NCBI GenBank assembly: GCA_035041965.1
Contig: JAPYMA010000554.1
Coordinates: forward strand, 80,218-144,217
DNA: 64,000 bases
Source: Anisakis pegreffii
Lineage: Eukaryota; Nematoda; Chromadorea; Rhabditida; Anisakidae
Direction of reading: 5' to 3'
In this document: piece by piece, positions 37,120 through 51,587 of the stretch
How positions within the stretch are numbered: position 1 is the first letter of the stretch
How the letters are laid out: every line of letters begins with the position of its first letter
Translations under genes and position numbers: made by a program
The notes under the pieces: model-generated
What the model was told of the DNA's origin: nothing
The model's database searches: none
What the model saw: only the letters and a program-made list of their open reading frames with translations

Positions 37120-39285
37120 GATTTATTTTGTGGTGAAGTCGCATTGTTCTCATTTTGACTTACGTGCACTTTTGTTGTTGATCACCGTAGTAAAAGTCTT
37201 TTTTTAAAGATTCCATCAACGTTTAACAGCCGTTGAAAGACATTTGATGAATCTCTGCAGAAATTTTCCTGCAACCGAAACAAGAAGTGCCGATGTACAT
37301 CGTAAATGTTTATAAATGCTAATGGAACAAAATGCATTTCGCGAACTCGCAGCATTCCATATATTTGTATTGCTAGTGCAAGTAACAAATCTGCTCGTTA
37401 TTTATTCAGCTTTATTACCTATGGCATACATTATTCATACAGATACATTCAGATTGTATGCATCCTCCTTATAAGCTCATTCAAATCTTCTGCTTTAATC
37501 GCATAAACGCATTCCAATCTCAGATGTCTGAAGTGTGTAAAATCACATCGACTATCGTGAATTCTTCACCTATCAAATCCACAAACAACAACAAAATCAT
37601 TTCCGACAGCGCCACATAAAGAACGCCTGTTCACCGTTCTTGGATACATCTTTGCTAACCCATAATTCATCGTTTCATGTATTCATTTCCTTATTGTAAG
37701 TCACACCTCGTTATCTGAACGTACGGTTAACAAAAATGTCCTTCTTGCAAAATACTCATCCGTTCTGAGTATCTTTTATCATTTCGAATAGATTCATCGT
37801 TTTGCACAGCTTTAACATTTTTCATCAGTTTTCAACGGTTTCACCGTTTTTTACTGTTGCCATCGTATAGAACTTGTTACCATCTTCTTAACTGTTGTAT
37901 TGGTCGCAGTTGTTGTGAATACCGTCGATTTTTCCTTGAACTTTTAGTGCATTATCCATTTTCCGAATTTGCACATTTTTAATTAAACCTGTTCTGTGTA
38001 GTGAAGTTGTTACGCAGCAACGCATATACTTCTCATCAGCAGTCACAGTCTTCAAAGTACTTCATTACACCAAAGATCGGTCATATGCCGCCTGTTAACG
38101 GAGCCTTTCACCCAATCGAGTTGTTATAAACAAGAAACTGAAATTTTTGCCGTCTTCTCTACAGGAACAAAAAACGGATAAAGAAGTAATCAAGCACGCA
38201 TATTATAAACAACTGTACTTCCACATATAAAAAGTGTAGCTTTCTTTGTCTAGCAAATGGGAAAGATATCATTTGAATGAAAGCCCATAAGGTAATGCAG
38301 AGATTTCAAGGCAGATTAATGCTTTATTAAGAGTTTCGTACATCAGTAATAATTTTGTTTGCTTATACTGATGTTGTTCAAAATTTCCGAATAGAATCAC
38401 AATGATTTCGTTCTATGGCTTCATTCCACACTTATTGGTAAATTATTAACGCCATATTTTCCATAATTGAAGTTCTGCTGGGCTTTCATTCTGTATATTA
38501 AATATAGTTTTTCACTGCATTTCTCGATTTTGTTCGAGCATCTTAATTGCTAGCTGCTGTTCACTTCATTTTGTCATTATCTAATCGTTTCATTCGTTGC
38601 AGATTTCAATGGTGTGATTCGTCTTTCATTTTGTACAGTACGAATGCTTGGTGGTGAATGACGAGAATCATTCATGATACCACTGATTAGACTAAAGAAC
38701 GGTTATGATACGGTGTATTTCGATCGTTTATGGTGCCAATGATCGCATCTTTTGATTGACGTTTATCGATTTATCAAAAAACTGTATTATGTGATCTTCG
38801 TCTGTTCTTTTATGTCATTCGAAGAGCGATTGATTGTTTCTTGTAATTGTATCACTGTTCATTGCCATTCTGACAAAATTTTTGTAATAAATTGTTTAAT
38901 GTGAGTCTGTTGATTTGACGACTTCAGTCTCACAAATACGCTCATTTCGCCGGCAACTGATAAAGGTACGCGCATTGAGCTCGTCTTTATTACTCGACGT
39001 TTCTTGATTCATCTATGAACACGCGATGAAAGAAAGCATTTAGAAGAGTAATAATTGGGAGTAGTCAAGAGAAGAAAGGTAATCTTATTTATCCACACAG
39101 TCATCTAATCAATCAGAAAAGTTCATATTCTCACAGTTCAGGGTGTTGCGTAATCACATGTCTCCGTAAAAGGTTTTGCAAATTATATAACTGATTTAAA
39201 ACGCAACATGAAAGTTTGTGGCGCATGCAAACGGTGAATTGAAGCCAGTGCACGATGTCCATAACGACGCTCAGCAGTAAATGGA
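37114..39285. other. AT-rich intergenic DNA
   Basis: No supported gene or RNA. Only scattered frames under 70 codons without protein character. Confidence 0.45.
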
Positions 39286-39744
39286 AGTTTTCTGTTCGGA
39301 ATTGAAATAAACTGTGAAATGTTATAAATAAATAGTTTGTGACACCAGTACCATCCATTACTTTTCAGATAAGCTTCGTATGTGCTAAATGGAACGTAAC
39401 GTAAAAAAAAATGGAACGAACAATGTGTATTATAGATATTCGTAAGAATTCGTATATAACTTAACAGATGATCAGCTATATCCGCAACAGTTGACAGACA
39501 CATCAGTATTGTCGTCATTAGAGTGAAAGAGGCACAATCTTCTGTCATCTGTCAAACATAAAACTGCAAGGAGGACGCTTATTTTTGTGGACGAAAGCAG
39601 TTTATTCGAAGCGGAGGTGGTCACCGAAACTGTGACTGCATTTAGCACATACGAAGCTTATCTGAAAAGTAATGGATGGTACTGGTGTCACAAACTATTT
39701 ATTTATAACATTTCACAGTTTATTTCAATTCCGAACAAAAAACT
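39286..39744. repeat. 106-bp inverted repeat with 247-bp loop
   Basis: Arms 39286-39391 and 39639-39744 are reverse complements with very few mismatches (for example C versus T at 39291 against its partner). The right arm ends where the mariner transposase remnant begins, so the arms may be duplicated 3'-terminal sequence of that element in opposite orientation. Confidence 0.8.
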
Positions 39745-39994
39745 ACATGGTTCTCCCTTTAAAGTGATCCCCCCGTGAGTACAGTTTACTTTTCCATTCT
39801 TCTCTGCTAGCTTCTATCCAACGCTGGAGCGATTCCTCAGGTATGCCCCTAATCATCGTTATGACGTTCACGAGAACCTCTACGTCTTCAAGAGGGGTCC
39901 TCGTGAGCTCGGGGAAAACAGAAGCAACATCGGGTGAGTAAGGAGGTTTTTCCAGCACGGCGATTCTCTTCTGGACCAGGAGCTGCCGAATGTA
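39745..39994 (-). pseudogene. Tc1/mariner transposase remnant (C-terminal part)
   Basis: Minus-strand frame reading YIRQLLVQKRIAVLEKPPYS, then PDVASVFPEL, and further on IRGIPEESLQRWIEASREEW and GDHFKG. The PPYSPD motif with the preceding hydrophobic strand, the IPEES helix and the terminal EGDYFEG-like motif are the C-terminal signature of mariner transposases. An in-frame stop lies just above 39994 (minus orientation), and the N-terminal helix-turn-helix and the first catalytic Asp regions are absent. The residue after PPYSPD, where mariners have LAPCD, is degraded to VASVF, so the last catalytic Asp appears lost. A dead copy. Confidence 0.75.
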
Positions 39995-42370
39995 CAGGGT
40001 TTAGAGTGTTGAAAAGAAACTCGATCTCCACAGCTATGACTATAGTTGTGGGAGTTTCGGAAACTCTCCCAAAAGTCTATGGAAAAAAAACGAGAAAATG
40101 AACAATAATAATTTTGCAAAGAGAATATTCTGAACGCGGATAATTGGATGATGGAGAATTTGATTTTCCCTGTGCAATATTTAATATGATTTTTGTTTCA
40201 GCATTTCGACCAATATAACAAATTTCGACTTCCATTTCGTCAAAGAATGGAGTTGTTTCATATGGCACTAGGCTAGGATATAGATATATCTCATGGATAT
40301 AATTTACTTGTATTCCATCCTATGTCGCATACATACTTCATCAATTTGCCTCGTAAAGTGCATTTCTCAACGGACAAACAATTCTTCTTTGAGAACAACC
40401 AAACGCATTCATTTGAACTTTGTTCTCACATGGATGCCATCCGTATGATATTAAGTCATTCAGTGCGCACTTTCATCGCGTTCTACCACCTCTAAACCAA
40501 TCAGCAATTCACTCCTCCGAAATATTCTTCGTCTAAAAGCGTTCCTTCCACTTCCATCTCATTCATTATACCATATCGTAGTACACTGTATGGTGCACTC
40601 GAAATAATTTTTTTGATGCAGTTTGCAGTGAACATCACTATGGCATTGTGCTGTTTGTTCATTGCATTCTGTAGGTCACACCCAGCTCGAACATCATTCA
40701 TTCAAACGAGCACTCAGAGAAGAAATTAGATTCCTTATGGATAGATCAGTAGCACTGTGATCTTTCATCTACTACAGTCGCAATTTTGGTTTCATCTCCA
40801 GTTTGAAGTTCGGAATTCGCGAATTGTACTTCTGAATCTGGAAAACAAATCGAAAATCTGAATAATTTATCACTTTAAATTCGAAATTCGAAATATTTCT
40901 GAAAATTCGAAACCGTGCTGCTGTTTTGAATTTACCTTTTGGTAAAATGGCAGATTCAAGCTAAAGCCTATTCAGTGGTTTGACCAAGTCTTACCAAGGC
41001 ACATGAATTGAGGCTTACCATGTGACTCATGATGCTTACCATGTGACTCATGCTGATGCTTACCCCAATCATAGAAAATGGCTTACCGCAGAGCATAAGC
41101 TGAAATTTAACCTGGCTCAGACTGAATCTTATTCCGAGGCGGAGGTCCGAGCCATACCCAAAGTTTCTTCAAAATTTGCTCTGACAATCTCTCCTTTTCA
41201 AAATGATAAATCGAACTTTAAAAGAGATCTCGTTTTGCATTGGGAATTTCGATGTCTCTGGGGAAATTTTGGAACATACAGTTGATCCCAAAAAAACAAA
41301 TTGCTCGAATTATGTCGTAATTTTAAAAAACTGGGATAGTGGAATTGCGATTTGTATTCAGCTCGGAATTCGAAATTCGACTTTAAATTTTAATTCGAAA
41401 TTTTCTTTAAGGTGTAACTGATGTTTAAATTTTTCTTATACTTCAAGTCGTTATGCAACTTCCAATGTCACTGCCTCTTAGTGCTTTCGGTGCGGGACGA
41501 CTGACTGCTGTGCAGGAGAGTTCAGTTCTCAAAGATCAATAAGATGCAAGCTGAGTGAGAGTACGTCCAATCTTGTTGTGAAAATGAATTTTGAATATGA
41601 AATGCGGCAGTTTCTGAACCACTTATGAGTAGAGCGGCTATATTTTAGCCTCTTGTGAACCTATGCATAATCATAAACTTAAGCAGAAGCCTAAACATGA
41701 AAGCAAACCTCAGTCCAAATATGAGCCTATTTCAAGCAGATAGTGCTAAGATAAGCGTCCTTATACTATTGTGATACATCCATACAGTGTTTAAGAACGC
41801 ACAAGTGTAGGCTATCGAACTATCACAATTCCCTATTGAGAAAGATCTTAACTTGAAATTTCAGAAAGGAAATCTCGAAAAAAATTCTGCTTTGAAATAC
41901 ATTTTTTCGAGACATCCTTTCCAATAATCGCTCCAAAAATACTTCCCTTGAAAATGCACCTTCCGTCGAATTTTATTCAATTTTTTAGCTGAAACTTCTC
42001 GTTTCCATTCCTGCTCAATACTTCCCGCAAGTCAAGAAATGTTTTCCACTAAATTGCACTTGATTTTTTGTTAGTTTCTGCACGATTCAACTTGTGCTGA
42101 ATTCGACAAATGTGTTAAATCGATGCGATTTTTTGTGGTATTCCTCTTTCATCTTTTATAGGTTACGTGTTGAAAATGGTGATAAGGCATTAAAGTGACA
42201 AGACGTTAGAGTGACAACTGTTCGATTCCGTTCTATCGCTGTTCTGTTCCAAGGCGTAGAAGCCAACACTTGCAAAATGACCTACAGAACAGTATAAAGT
42301 AGAACAATTTTGAAATTTTAGAGTGCTGGAACAAAGCAGCTTACAAAAAAATAACGTAAGGAAAAAATAG
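39995..42370. other. AT-rich intergenic DNA with minor repeats
   Basis: No supported gene. Contains a 21-bp unit with GCTTACCATGTGACTCAT repeated about twice (41011-41066) and clusters of AATTCGAAATTCGA-type words near 40880-40915 and 41360-41405 that lie about 500 bp apart and could be the ends of a decayed element. Confidence 0.4.
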
Positions 42371-43584
42371 AACAGAACAGTTCAAGGAGAAGAGAACAGA
42401 ACAGTTCAAGGAGAAGAGAACAGAACAGTTCAAGGAGAAGAGAACAGAACAGTTCAAGGAGAAGAGAACAGAACAGTTCAAGGAGAAGAGAACAGAACAG
42501 TTCAAGGAGAAGAGAACAGAACAGTTCAAGGAGAAGAGAACAGAACAGTTCAAGGAGAAGAGAACAGAACAGTTCAAGGAGAAGAGAACAGAACAGTTCA
42601 AGGAGAAGAGAACAGAACAGTTCAAGGAGAAGAGAACAGAACAGTTCAAGGAGAAGAGAACAGAACAGTTCAAGGAGAAGAGAACAGAACAGTTCAAGGA
42701 GAAGAGAACAGAACAGTTCAAGGAGAAGAGAACAGAACAGTTCAAGGAGAAGAGAACAGAACAGTTCAAGGAGAAGAGAACAGAACAGTTCAAGGAGAAG
42801 AGAACAGAACAGTTCAAGGAGAAGAGAACAGAACAGTTCAAGGAGAAGAGAACAGAACAGTTCAAGGAGAAGAGAACAGAACAGTTCAAGGAGAAGAGAA
42901 CAGAACAGTTCAAGGAGAAGAGAACAGAACAGTTCAAGGAGAAGAGAACAGAACAGTTCAAGGAGAAGAGAACAGAACAGTTCAAGGAGAAGAGAACAGA
43001 ACAGTTCAAGGAGAAGAGAACAGAACAGTTCAAGGAGAAGAGAACAGAACAGTTCAAGGAGAAGAGAACAGAACAGTTCAAGGAGAAGAGAACAGAACAG
43101 TTCAAGGAGAAGAGAACAGAACAGTTCAAGGAGAAGAGAACAGAACAGTTCAAGGAGAAGAGAACAGAACAGTTCAAGGAGAAGAGAACAGAACAGTTCA
43201 AGGAGAAGAGAACAGAACAGTTCCAGGAGAAGAGAACAGAACAGTTCAAGGAGAAGAGAACAGAACAGTTCAAGGAGAAGAGAACAGAACAGTTCAAGGA
43301 GAAGAGAACAGAACAGTTCCAGGAGAAGAGAACAGAACAGTTCAAGGAGAAGAGAACAGAACAGTTCAAGGAGAAGAGAACAGAACAGTTCAAGGAGAAG
43401 AGAACAGAACAGTTCAAGGAGAAGAGAACAGAACAGTTCAAGGAGAAGAGAACAGAACAGTTCCAGGAGAGGAGAACAGAACAGTTCCAGGAGAAGAGAA
43501 CAGAACAGTTCCAGGAGAAGAGAACAGAACAGTTCCAGGAGAAGAGAACAGAACAGTTCAAGGAGAAGAGAACAGAACAGTTCC
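42371..43584. repeat. 24-bp minisatellite, about 50 copies
   Basis: Tandem unit of 24 bp, purine-rich on the plus strand, beginning AACAGAACAGTTCAAGGAG. Most copies are identical; a C variant (TTCCAGG) occurs only toward the right end (near 43221, 43317 and in consecutive units from 43461 to 43550). Because 24 is divisible by three and the unit lacks minus-strand stops in two frames, minus frames of 448 and 418 codons appear (repeating LELFCSLL and FSLNCSVL). These are artefacts of the period, not genes. Confidence 0.97.
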
Positions 43585-46500
43585 AAAAAGGAAGCAAGCA
43601 GAACAGAACAGCTGAAGAGCGGAACAGAATATGATTTTACGAAAGTGTATAACAGAAGCACCACTGTTTGAGTAACAAACTATGGACGCTGGCTGAGCAG
43701 TGGTCAATCTAACAGGCTATTTATTACATTTTCACTAAGGAAAACGCGTTTTTAGTTGTGTTGAAATGAATCATGCCACTCAAATGGCTATCACTGCATC
43801 TGCAAACATTCAGTCGCGGTAGAGGCCTGTTTAACGAGCGAGAACAATTCGGTTTACGAACACATTTATCGCCGAAAATCTGCTTCGCTCAAGAACACCG
43901 CTCGTTTGCCAAACATTTTTGATCAAACTTATGCAACCTTTCATCTTGCCCTCAAACGAATTCAGACGTTCAAACGACGTTCGAGAGCATTCATGATCGG
44001 ATTTAGAGCAGTTCTTGGCAGTCATTGGCTATTGAACAACATTTTCTGATTCTCTTCACACAAAGTGGTGCTATTTCACTCAACTTCGCGAAAGCTGTAT
44101 TCATGAAAGAGTATTTGAGACACTTGCAACGACAGTATTTGAGACGTGTTCAACATTTGCAACGACTGTTTCGTCCGTGTTGGATACAAAGCTGGAACCG
44201 GGTAGTGACCAGGTTTCATTCTAAGGTCGTTGGTGAGATAGGAAACTAGTGAATCACGAACAGGCTCTGGTGGGGAATTTTTTGTGATATTGAAGGTTGA
44301 CTATCAGACAGTCTCTCCAAACGCTGTTCCGAAATTACCAAACGAGATGGCTCTGATTCCGATCTTTTTTTAATATTATGCCTCGAATTCTAGGAACAGT
44401 CTGTCGAGGTCAACGTTCTTTTCGCTATATTATTGTATTACATACACACGCAACATATTAATTCATATTGCATTTGAGAATGAGATAAATTTACACTACG
44501 AAAAAATAGATCGGCTGGAATGAGTTAAATCATTTTCTGCTGACCACCCGTGCACATTTTGAACAGGACGGTTTGTTCGGTTTACGAACAAATTCTTCAG
44601 ATTTCATGTTCATAAAGCGAGCTTGCGCTGTTCCTGTGTTTCGTATCAAAAGTGCATCTTTCTATCGAACAGTAACTGATATGCCTGTTGATGTGCATTG
44701 GGGTGTGGTTTTAAATGGATGAGAAAAAAGGGTGTGCGTTGAGGTGGGTTTTTAGAAGATCCATTGACTGTTGGCTTTTTAGAACCTTTGAAGGACCTCT
44801 GCACTGGAATGCGATCGGTCGAATTGTGAAATGAAACAATTATTCATGAAATGTTCTCGAATTCCTTGATCGCTTCGAATAGTCTCGAGTTTTTTTTACA
44901 CCATCAAGCATCGCTTTCGGTTTGACGCGAGACATTTCTAACAAGCGATTGCATTGCCAGAAAAAAATGTTGCAACATCGACTGACTGTTGGATTTAAGT
45001 TGCTTTTAAGAAATTACAAAATGCATAAGAGATGACTCACGCTCCAATCGTGTTCCTGCTTACAAGTTTTAATGGTTTTGTATAGCCGTACATCAATTGT
45101 TGTAATGAACGACTGAATGGCGATTCATTGCACTGGTATTGCACTATAAACATTCGCTAGAAACTGATTCAAAGCTTTGCACTTTATTGAATTACACTCA
45201 GATTTGGAATGGTGGATTAGTGAGTAGAGTGGATGCAGTGATGATTGTGTTCGACGATTAAAGATTAAAGTCAAAAGAATTTCAGCACGCACGTATTCAG
45301 CACCACTGGTCATGATGTATAACACGAATGCACTTTTCCTCATTGCCAAACGTTTTCGAATGCGTCTCTTTGGTCTGTGCGTTCCGCTTTTCATCTACGA
45401 CTGTTGATGCTGTCTTCCACTGAATTGATGAAACAAAAAAAAAAACCCGAAAGATCTAAAGCATCGAATGAACGAAACAGATGCTGAATAGGAATGAGAA
45501 GAGATGGATAAAATATGTGCGGTTCGAAGAGATCCGAGGTAAAATTGTTCAAAAAAGATGAAATGAATTGAAAAATTCTGAAGAGTTGCACTACTTAAAA
45601 AGAGAGCTCAGTGTATTTCGACAAGAGTTTAGTTTGAACCGAAAGATATTTTTTAGTTCCTTCATTTTCAGTTCATATGTACTTTGCTGCTAATATTCGG
45701 CAAACAACAAAAGTATTTCATCAAATCTTTCGTATATCATAATTCAAATCGCCCAATCATTTGAGCGATTCTTTGTTTACTTCTAATATTAAACAATTGT
45801 ATTTGTTGATTCAAATTGAACCGATAGTGAGTGGAATTATTTAACTATATCAAAGATCATTTTTTCAACATCTCATTCGATTTGTTACCATAGAAATGCC
45901 ACAAAAATCATGTTAAATAATGAAAGCCGTGGAATAACAGTACTGGATTTGTGGTGTAATGTGTAATAATATTAATGATCTTCTATAATTATATCTTCGA
46001 GAAAGTTTCACTTTTCGGATGATCGATTCGTGAAATTCGCACTGTTTGCCACCTTTTCATTGCCCATCTGCAAACGAACTCGTTGTATTCAAATGATCCG
46101 AATGAAGTGACAGATGTTAAGTGTTGCAAAGGAATTGATTTGATTTGTTTCACATCAACCAAAACATGAGCGCGTGATTCAGCAGTAACTTTGCACCATC
46201 GTTTGTATGTATCATATTCATTGCAAAAGCATCATTTTTTCGAATAAACTGAACTGACAGAATTCTCAGTGGTAAAAACGCTCGATGTTGATGATGATGA
46301 ACAGTCAAGTCAGTTAATCAAAGCATTTACTACTGAACGTGTCAGTCAGCTATATCATCTTATCATTTCACTCGTTATTTCCTGGTTCAATTTCTGAATC
46401 TATACATAAATTCACATTCAACGAATTCGATTTTTTCATTGATGAAAGACTTGTCTATTGAATTCGTTCTTTGATGTCATCAAACAAACATAACAACATT

Positions 46501-49500
46501 CATTCATTTTGTTTATATTAACTCTGCTATTCATCTTCGTCCACTTCGAACACTCTCTGTCACATATGTTTGAGAATCGGAAAAATATTTCACTTGATTA
46601 CGGTATTCAGTGAACTATGAACATTGTATCAGTTATATGATATGCATTAGAATGTTGCTATATTCGATCAATCCCTACGTAAATAGCATCAATCAAGTGA
46701 TAACTTTTTGCAATAATCGTTTCCTTTTTAGTCTTAACGACGTCATTAAATTTTAGTTCTTTAACTCTCCTTTTCTAGTTACATACTTTGATGTTTATAA
46801 CTAAAATAGCCCACTATTTAAAGACGGTGTGAACATGATTTTGCTCTGTTCTTATCAATTTTGCTGGTGAAATTTCTGTTGTCACGCCTAATTGTGAGTT
46901 GTGTCCGTTATGCATACTGTCCTCAGTGGAACGTTCCTAGCAACATTCGTAAGTAGTCGACGATGAGTGCGTGCACAACTTTCACATGAGCACGGTTTGC
47001 GTAGCACTCATTCATTTCATTAATAAAATGATATATACCGTTCGTTTTTTTACTATTGGAAAGTGCATCCAAAGTGCATCACGTTGGAACAAGTGAAAAG
47101 TCAAATGACACAGAGAAATTATAGCGAGTGAAAATGAATTCATCGAAACAGTGTGAGACAACAAGAGAGTGGCAGCTGCAACTGAAAACCAAAAACCTTT
47201 ATAATAAGATGCGATGATCATCGTTGAAATGAATGGTTTCTTTATAGTCGTTCGATTATAAACAGGAAATTAGTAACATTTGTGAGACCGTCTACGAACG
47301 CACATCTCTTTCTTCTTGAATTACAAATGAATATCGCACATCAAAGTGCCTCGTTCCAGAGCATTTCCAACTACGGTGATCCCTGATCGAGATCAAATTC
47401 GTCTTATTCACATCTTGTATTTCTGGCACAAACATTGCATATTGTTAGAATACAAATCGTATAAACTAGAATGGAATGTTGGGGGAAACGGGGTTTGGGG
47501 CGTCGAGGGTTGGCGGCACTTCGATAGACCATAGATGTCAGCGATACCTCCTGGTGTCTATCAACAAAGATTATTGTTTGTTTATACTTGAGAACTCGTT
47601 AGATGTGGGATTTCGAGGGCCCAACTCAACCTTGGTATAGAACTCGTCGAATGTTTTGTGCGCAGTGAACAACAGAATTTATCGTGGGCATACTTTATTG
47701 GTACTTCGAAATTTCGCAGGTGTCGGCCATGCATCACTAATCGAACTGTTTAGGAATAAAGCCCAGCAATTGAAGTGGTGAACTCTTTTCCTCTGCAAAG
47801 CTGAACCTATTGATAAAATTACCTCAAATCGAACACCTTTCAGAGTTCGCATTTTTTGAGAAATTTATGTCCTCTTATGTTACATGCATATATTCAGCAT
47901 TGAAGACTCAGTCATGGATCAAATGAAGTAGAATTCACGCTCGGAGACGTGGTAGTGTGCTTTCTTCTAAGGTCTTCGAACAAATATTATCGCTCATTCT
48001 ATTCATGAACTGAATTTGGTCTGGTGGATTATTGATTCGAATACTTCCTTCCCTTGTTTCCCCATCAGATCTCTGCTGAGAGATGTGTAAGAATGAGAAC
48101 TGAGACAAAGAATTGAAGATGTAAAGAATTTTGAGTGAATGTCAAATTGACACAAATGAGCATTAAATGTTCGCAATAATATCTGAATAAGTCCTAAACG
48201 ATGATGAGATGATAATTCGTCAGCAATTGTTTCTTCTTTCCTACAGCACAATTTTGGGAATGGGGGATGTGTCGAAAGAATGTTATCTTTCATAGTGCAT
48301 GAGTACATCGAATAAGCAATTCTTTTGTTTCGGAATGAAACAAATGCTTTTGTTGAGAAGAGGTGAATGAAGAAAAGAGCGAAGAAGGTGCGAAAACAAA
48401 ACATTCATTCGTTGATTGCTTGCAATTTAATCTCTGAATCGGATTTTGTCAGTTCAATTCGTTTGGTCTTAAAAAAGATTGCTTCGCGTTATTTTTTATT
48501 GCATCAATCAATTAAACATTTTAGAAGTGCAACGAACCCGTGAGCTCATAGACGAGATGCTTTTAGTAAGATAGCGCAATGCTTTCTCTCATATAACGAA
48601 CTGGTTTTCGAACTTTGAATTCTCCATATTGCACTTTTCAATCTCATTTCTGCAGATCAAAATACACAACAGAGATATGCGTATGTGTGTGTGTGTGTGG
48701 ATTGCTACGTGGCTGTGACCGAATCGCTCAAGCAATGCATATTCACTTTCCAATATTTCCATCATGTTTTGCTGAGAAATTTTATCAAGTTTTGCCGCAA
48801 ATTTTCAGAGTACATAAAATGTATGTTCATTCAACTTTGGATTCATTTTTAAAACGAACTAAGATGAATTCGATTATTGATCATTCACTCTCTTAAGTTT
48901 AATTTATGTCAGTGTTTATGTTGATGAGAAATTTTGAAATACTTATCCTCAGTTGGATGGATATTATTGATACCGCTTTAGAGAGCAACTTTCCATTTAT
49001 ACTCCTTCCATTTACATATTCATATCCAGTTTCTCAACATTTCATGCCACTCTCTCTTGATCAGCTTTCCGACTAATTTCCCACTTCATTCGGCCACATC
49101 GTTTAGTTTGCTTCTTTTGTTCCTTTCTAACGTTCCTCCTTCATGATGACGAGTCATTTAGAGGCATTTTTGAGCAGTGCAGGAAAAATGCGAGTAGCTT
49201 CCGCGAGCGTTCAGGTGTTGTCCGAATGAAAACTTGCGAATTGTAAGTATCATTTGTGAATGAATTGGAAGCACACGAATCAGGTAACTCTCCGATGTCA
49301 TTTCATCTCAGTGGTGAAATTAACTGTAATACGTTGCGCATGCACACTTTATGTAGTAGCATTCATTCAATTAACATGACTGCAATCAGTTCGAATTATG
49401 TGCGCTATTTACAAAAACCGTCGACTGAAATAGTGCACAGGAACAACATTCTTTGATTCGAAAATCTACCTGAGTGTTAGTTATATGAATAAAGACATTT

Positions 49501-50583
49501 GGAAATATTGAAAGTCGTAAGGATGTGACACTGTATACGAGTTGAGGGCTGAATAAGCTTAGAAAACGCTAACACTAAAAGTTAGACTGAGATCAATTGT
49601 ATTATCGATAAATCAGTGACCATTCGGTGACAATGAATTTATTCTACCATAACGAATAACGAGCAATTAATTAAGAGCGATTATCTATCATTCTTACCCC
49701 CACTTTGACCCAGATGTTCTTTGTTGTTACAACAAAAAATACGTTCTAAACCGTGAGCCTTCTCTCGATAATATATTTGTGAATAGCGCAGTGGCTCTGA
49801 ATTAACTTACTACGAAATTTAATCACCGTAAATTTCTGGATTAGCGCAAGTAACAGTTCTCAGTCAGTTGATTGAAAATTCAAATGGTAATTATAATATA
49901 TGCATCGGTGATTTGTTGTAAAGGTCCTAACGTATGACATAGAAAGATGCATGCAATAGACATAGGTTTGAGTATGTGCAGACTGATGAGTGTAGTCAAG
50001 TATTCAAAAAATGGCTCTAAATTACTTTCTTTAATGCGAGTCCATTCCACAAGTGTAATACATTCACTGAAAGTGCAAATTTGCTTTCTGACCATGGATT
50101 TTGCAAATATAAAAGCTATGCGTAGACAAACAACACAACTATTATTGTAAGCCGGAACGTTGCCGGGTAATATAACATAATGAAGTAGAGTTCAGTCAGG
50201 GGCGGAAAAAATCTTCGAGGGCACTTGACCTCAAGGCACTCGAAATTGATCTGATTCGAATACAACCGCAGTGCAATTATTATATTATGATAATATTATT
50301 ATTTATTGCAACTTATTATTATTACTATTGTACAAGCTTACTTATTGAATTGTTATCGCATATGAGTAATATGAAACACTTTTGGGTGTGTCTTTACAGT
50401 TGTTTTTAATGCAGTGGAACATCTGTTTATGAACACAATTTAATTCGTTCGTTTCTAATCCGAACGGGTCACAAACTGAGGTTTTTTCGCAGTGGTCAAT
50501 GGACAATGAACTAATTCCTTTCCTTAATTCATAACGTCAAATATTGTTAAAATTTCCATCCGTTTTTCATCATATTCCATGTC

Positions 50584-50690
50584 ATTTGATGTTGCTGTCA
50601 TCTCGACGAGCATCACTAATTTGACGTTACTGTCATGTGTGCGAGCATCGTCAATTTGATGTCAATGCCGTCTTTCCGATCAAGTCAACT
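50584..50690. repeat. Three degenerate 35-bp repeats
   Basis: The word ATTTGATG/ATTTGACG recurs at 50584, 50619 and 50654, each followed by similar GTCAT- and GAGCATC-containing sequence. Confidence 0.6.
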
Positions 50691-51587
50691 TAATTTCAGT
50701 ATGCGATCAGTTGATAAACAGAAATTGACAACGATCAACATCGTGGATAACGCTTTCAAAAAATGCTTTATGGAGCAACAAATGATTACTGAAGACTGAA
50801 AATTATTCGAACTCACCTCAGAGATGATCAGATTGGCATTTGTCAACTGCAATTCGGCTGCGTATGTCGCGTTTGCGTATAGCTTCTGAAGAACCTATAA
50901 TGTATAGCTTTTGGCTGCTTATAAATGTGCTTGATAGCCACGTAAATATGCCTCATCGACTGCTTCTCTTAAGTTATTATTGCTTCAACTTCAACTTCAA
51001 CTTCGATTTTTCGGTTTTTCTGTTAAATGTTGTCAATTTTCTCCATGAATTTGCCGTCTTTCTTCCACTCTAATTCTTGTCGGTGTTGATGACTAATACT
51101 GAGCATTTTCAAGTTCTTCGTGACAGCTGAAATTTTTGTTCTTCACCAACGGAAACCGTCTAGAAAAGTTTAGTTATGGCAACGCAATAGGCAGAGACTG
51201 TTTCTTTTTTTGCAATGTCTCCGCTTAGACACTGTAATTCAGGGATCTTCAATATCATTAATCACACAAAGTACAGCAATTAATAATGTTCTCCGTTCGA
51301 AAGGTGCAAATCGCGTTTGTTCCATTCCGAAGGGATTTTCGTCTACAGTAATAACGTCTGCATCGCAATCTCTCTGTTTTATCACCAATTAAATCAATCC
51401 GAATACGCAAATATTCATCAACAACAAAACGCGAACACCAAAACGGAACAAAGATTCTGTTGAAATTTCCAAAAAATAATCATCTCAACGATTCAAATAT
51501 TTTTCACCAATAAAAAATTTATGGTCCAATAAAAGTGCGTTCGTTAATTTTTTTTTCAAAAAAAAAAAATCATCTCAGTTGAGCAGT

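Noticed and set aside
42318..43664. 448- and 418-codon minus-strand reading frames, a hydrophobic repeat protein
   Set aside because: Both come entirely from a 24-bp tandem repeat with no stop codon in two frames; flanks show no start context, splice sites or family signature.
48003..48404. 133-codon minus-strand frame with ATG and signal-peptide-like start
   Set aside because: About one frame of this length is expected by chance in 64 kb at this base composition, and the rest of the sequence has no domain character.
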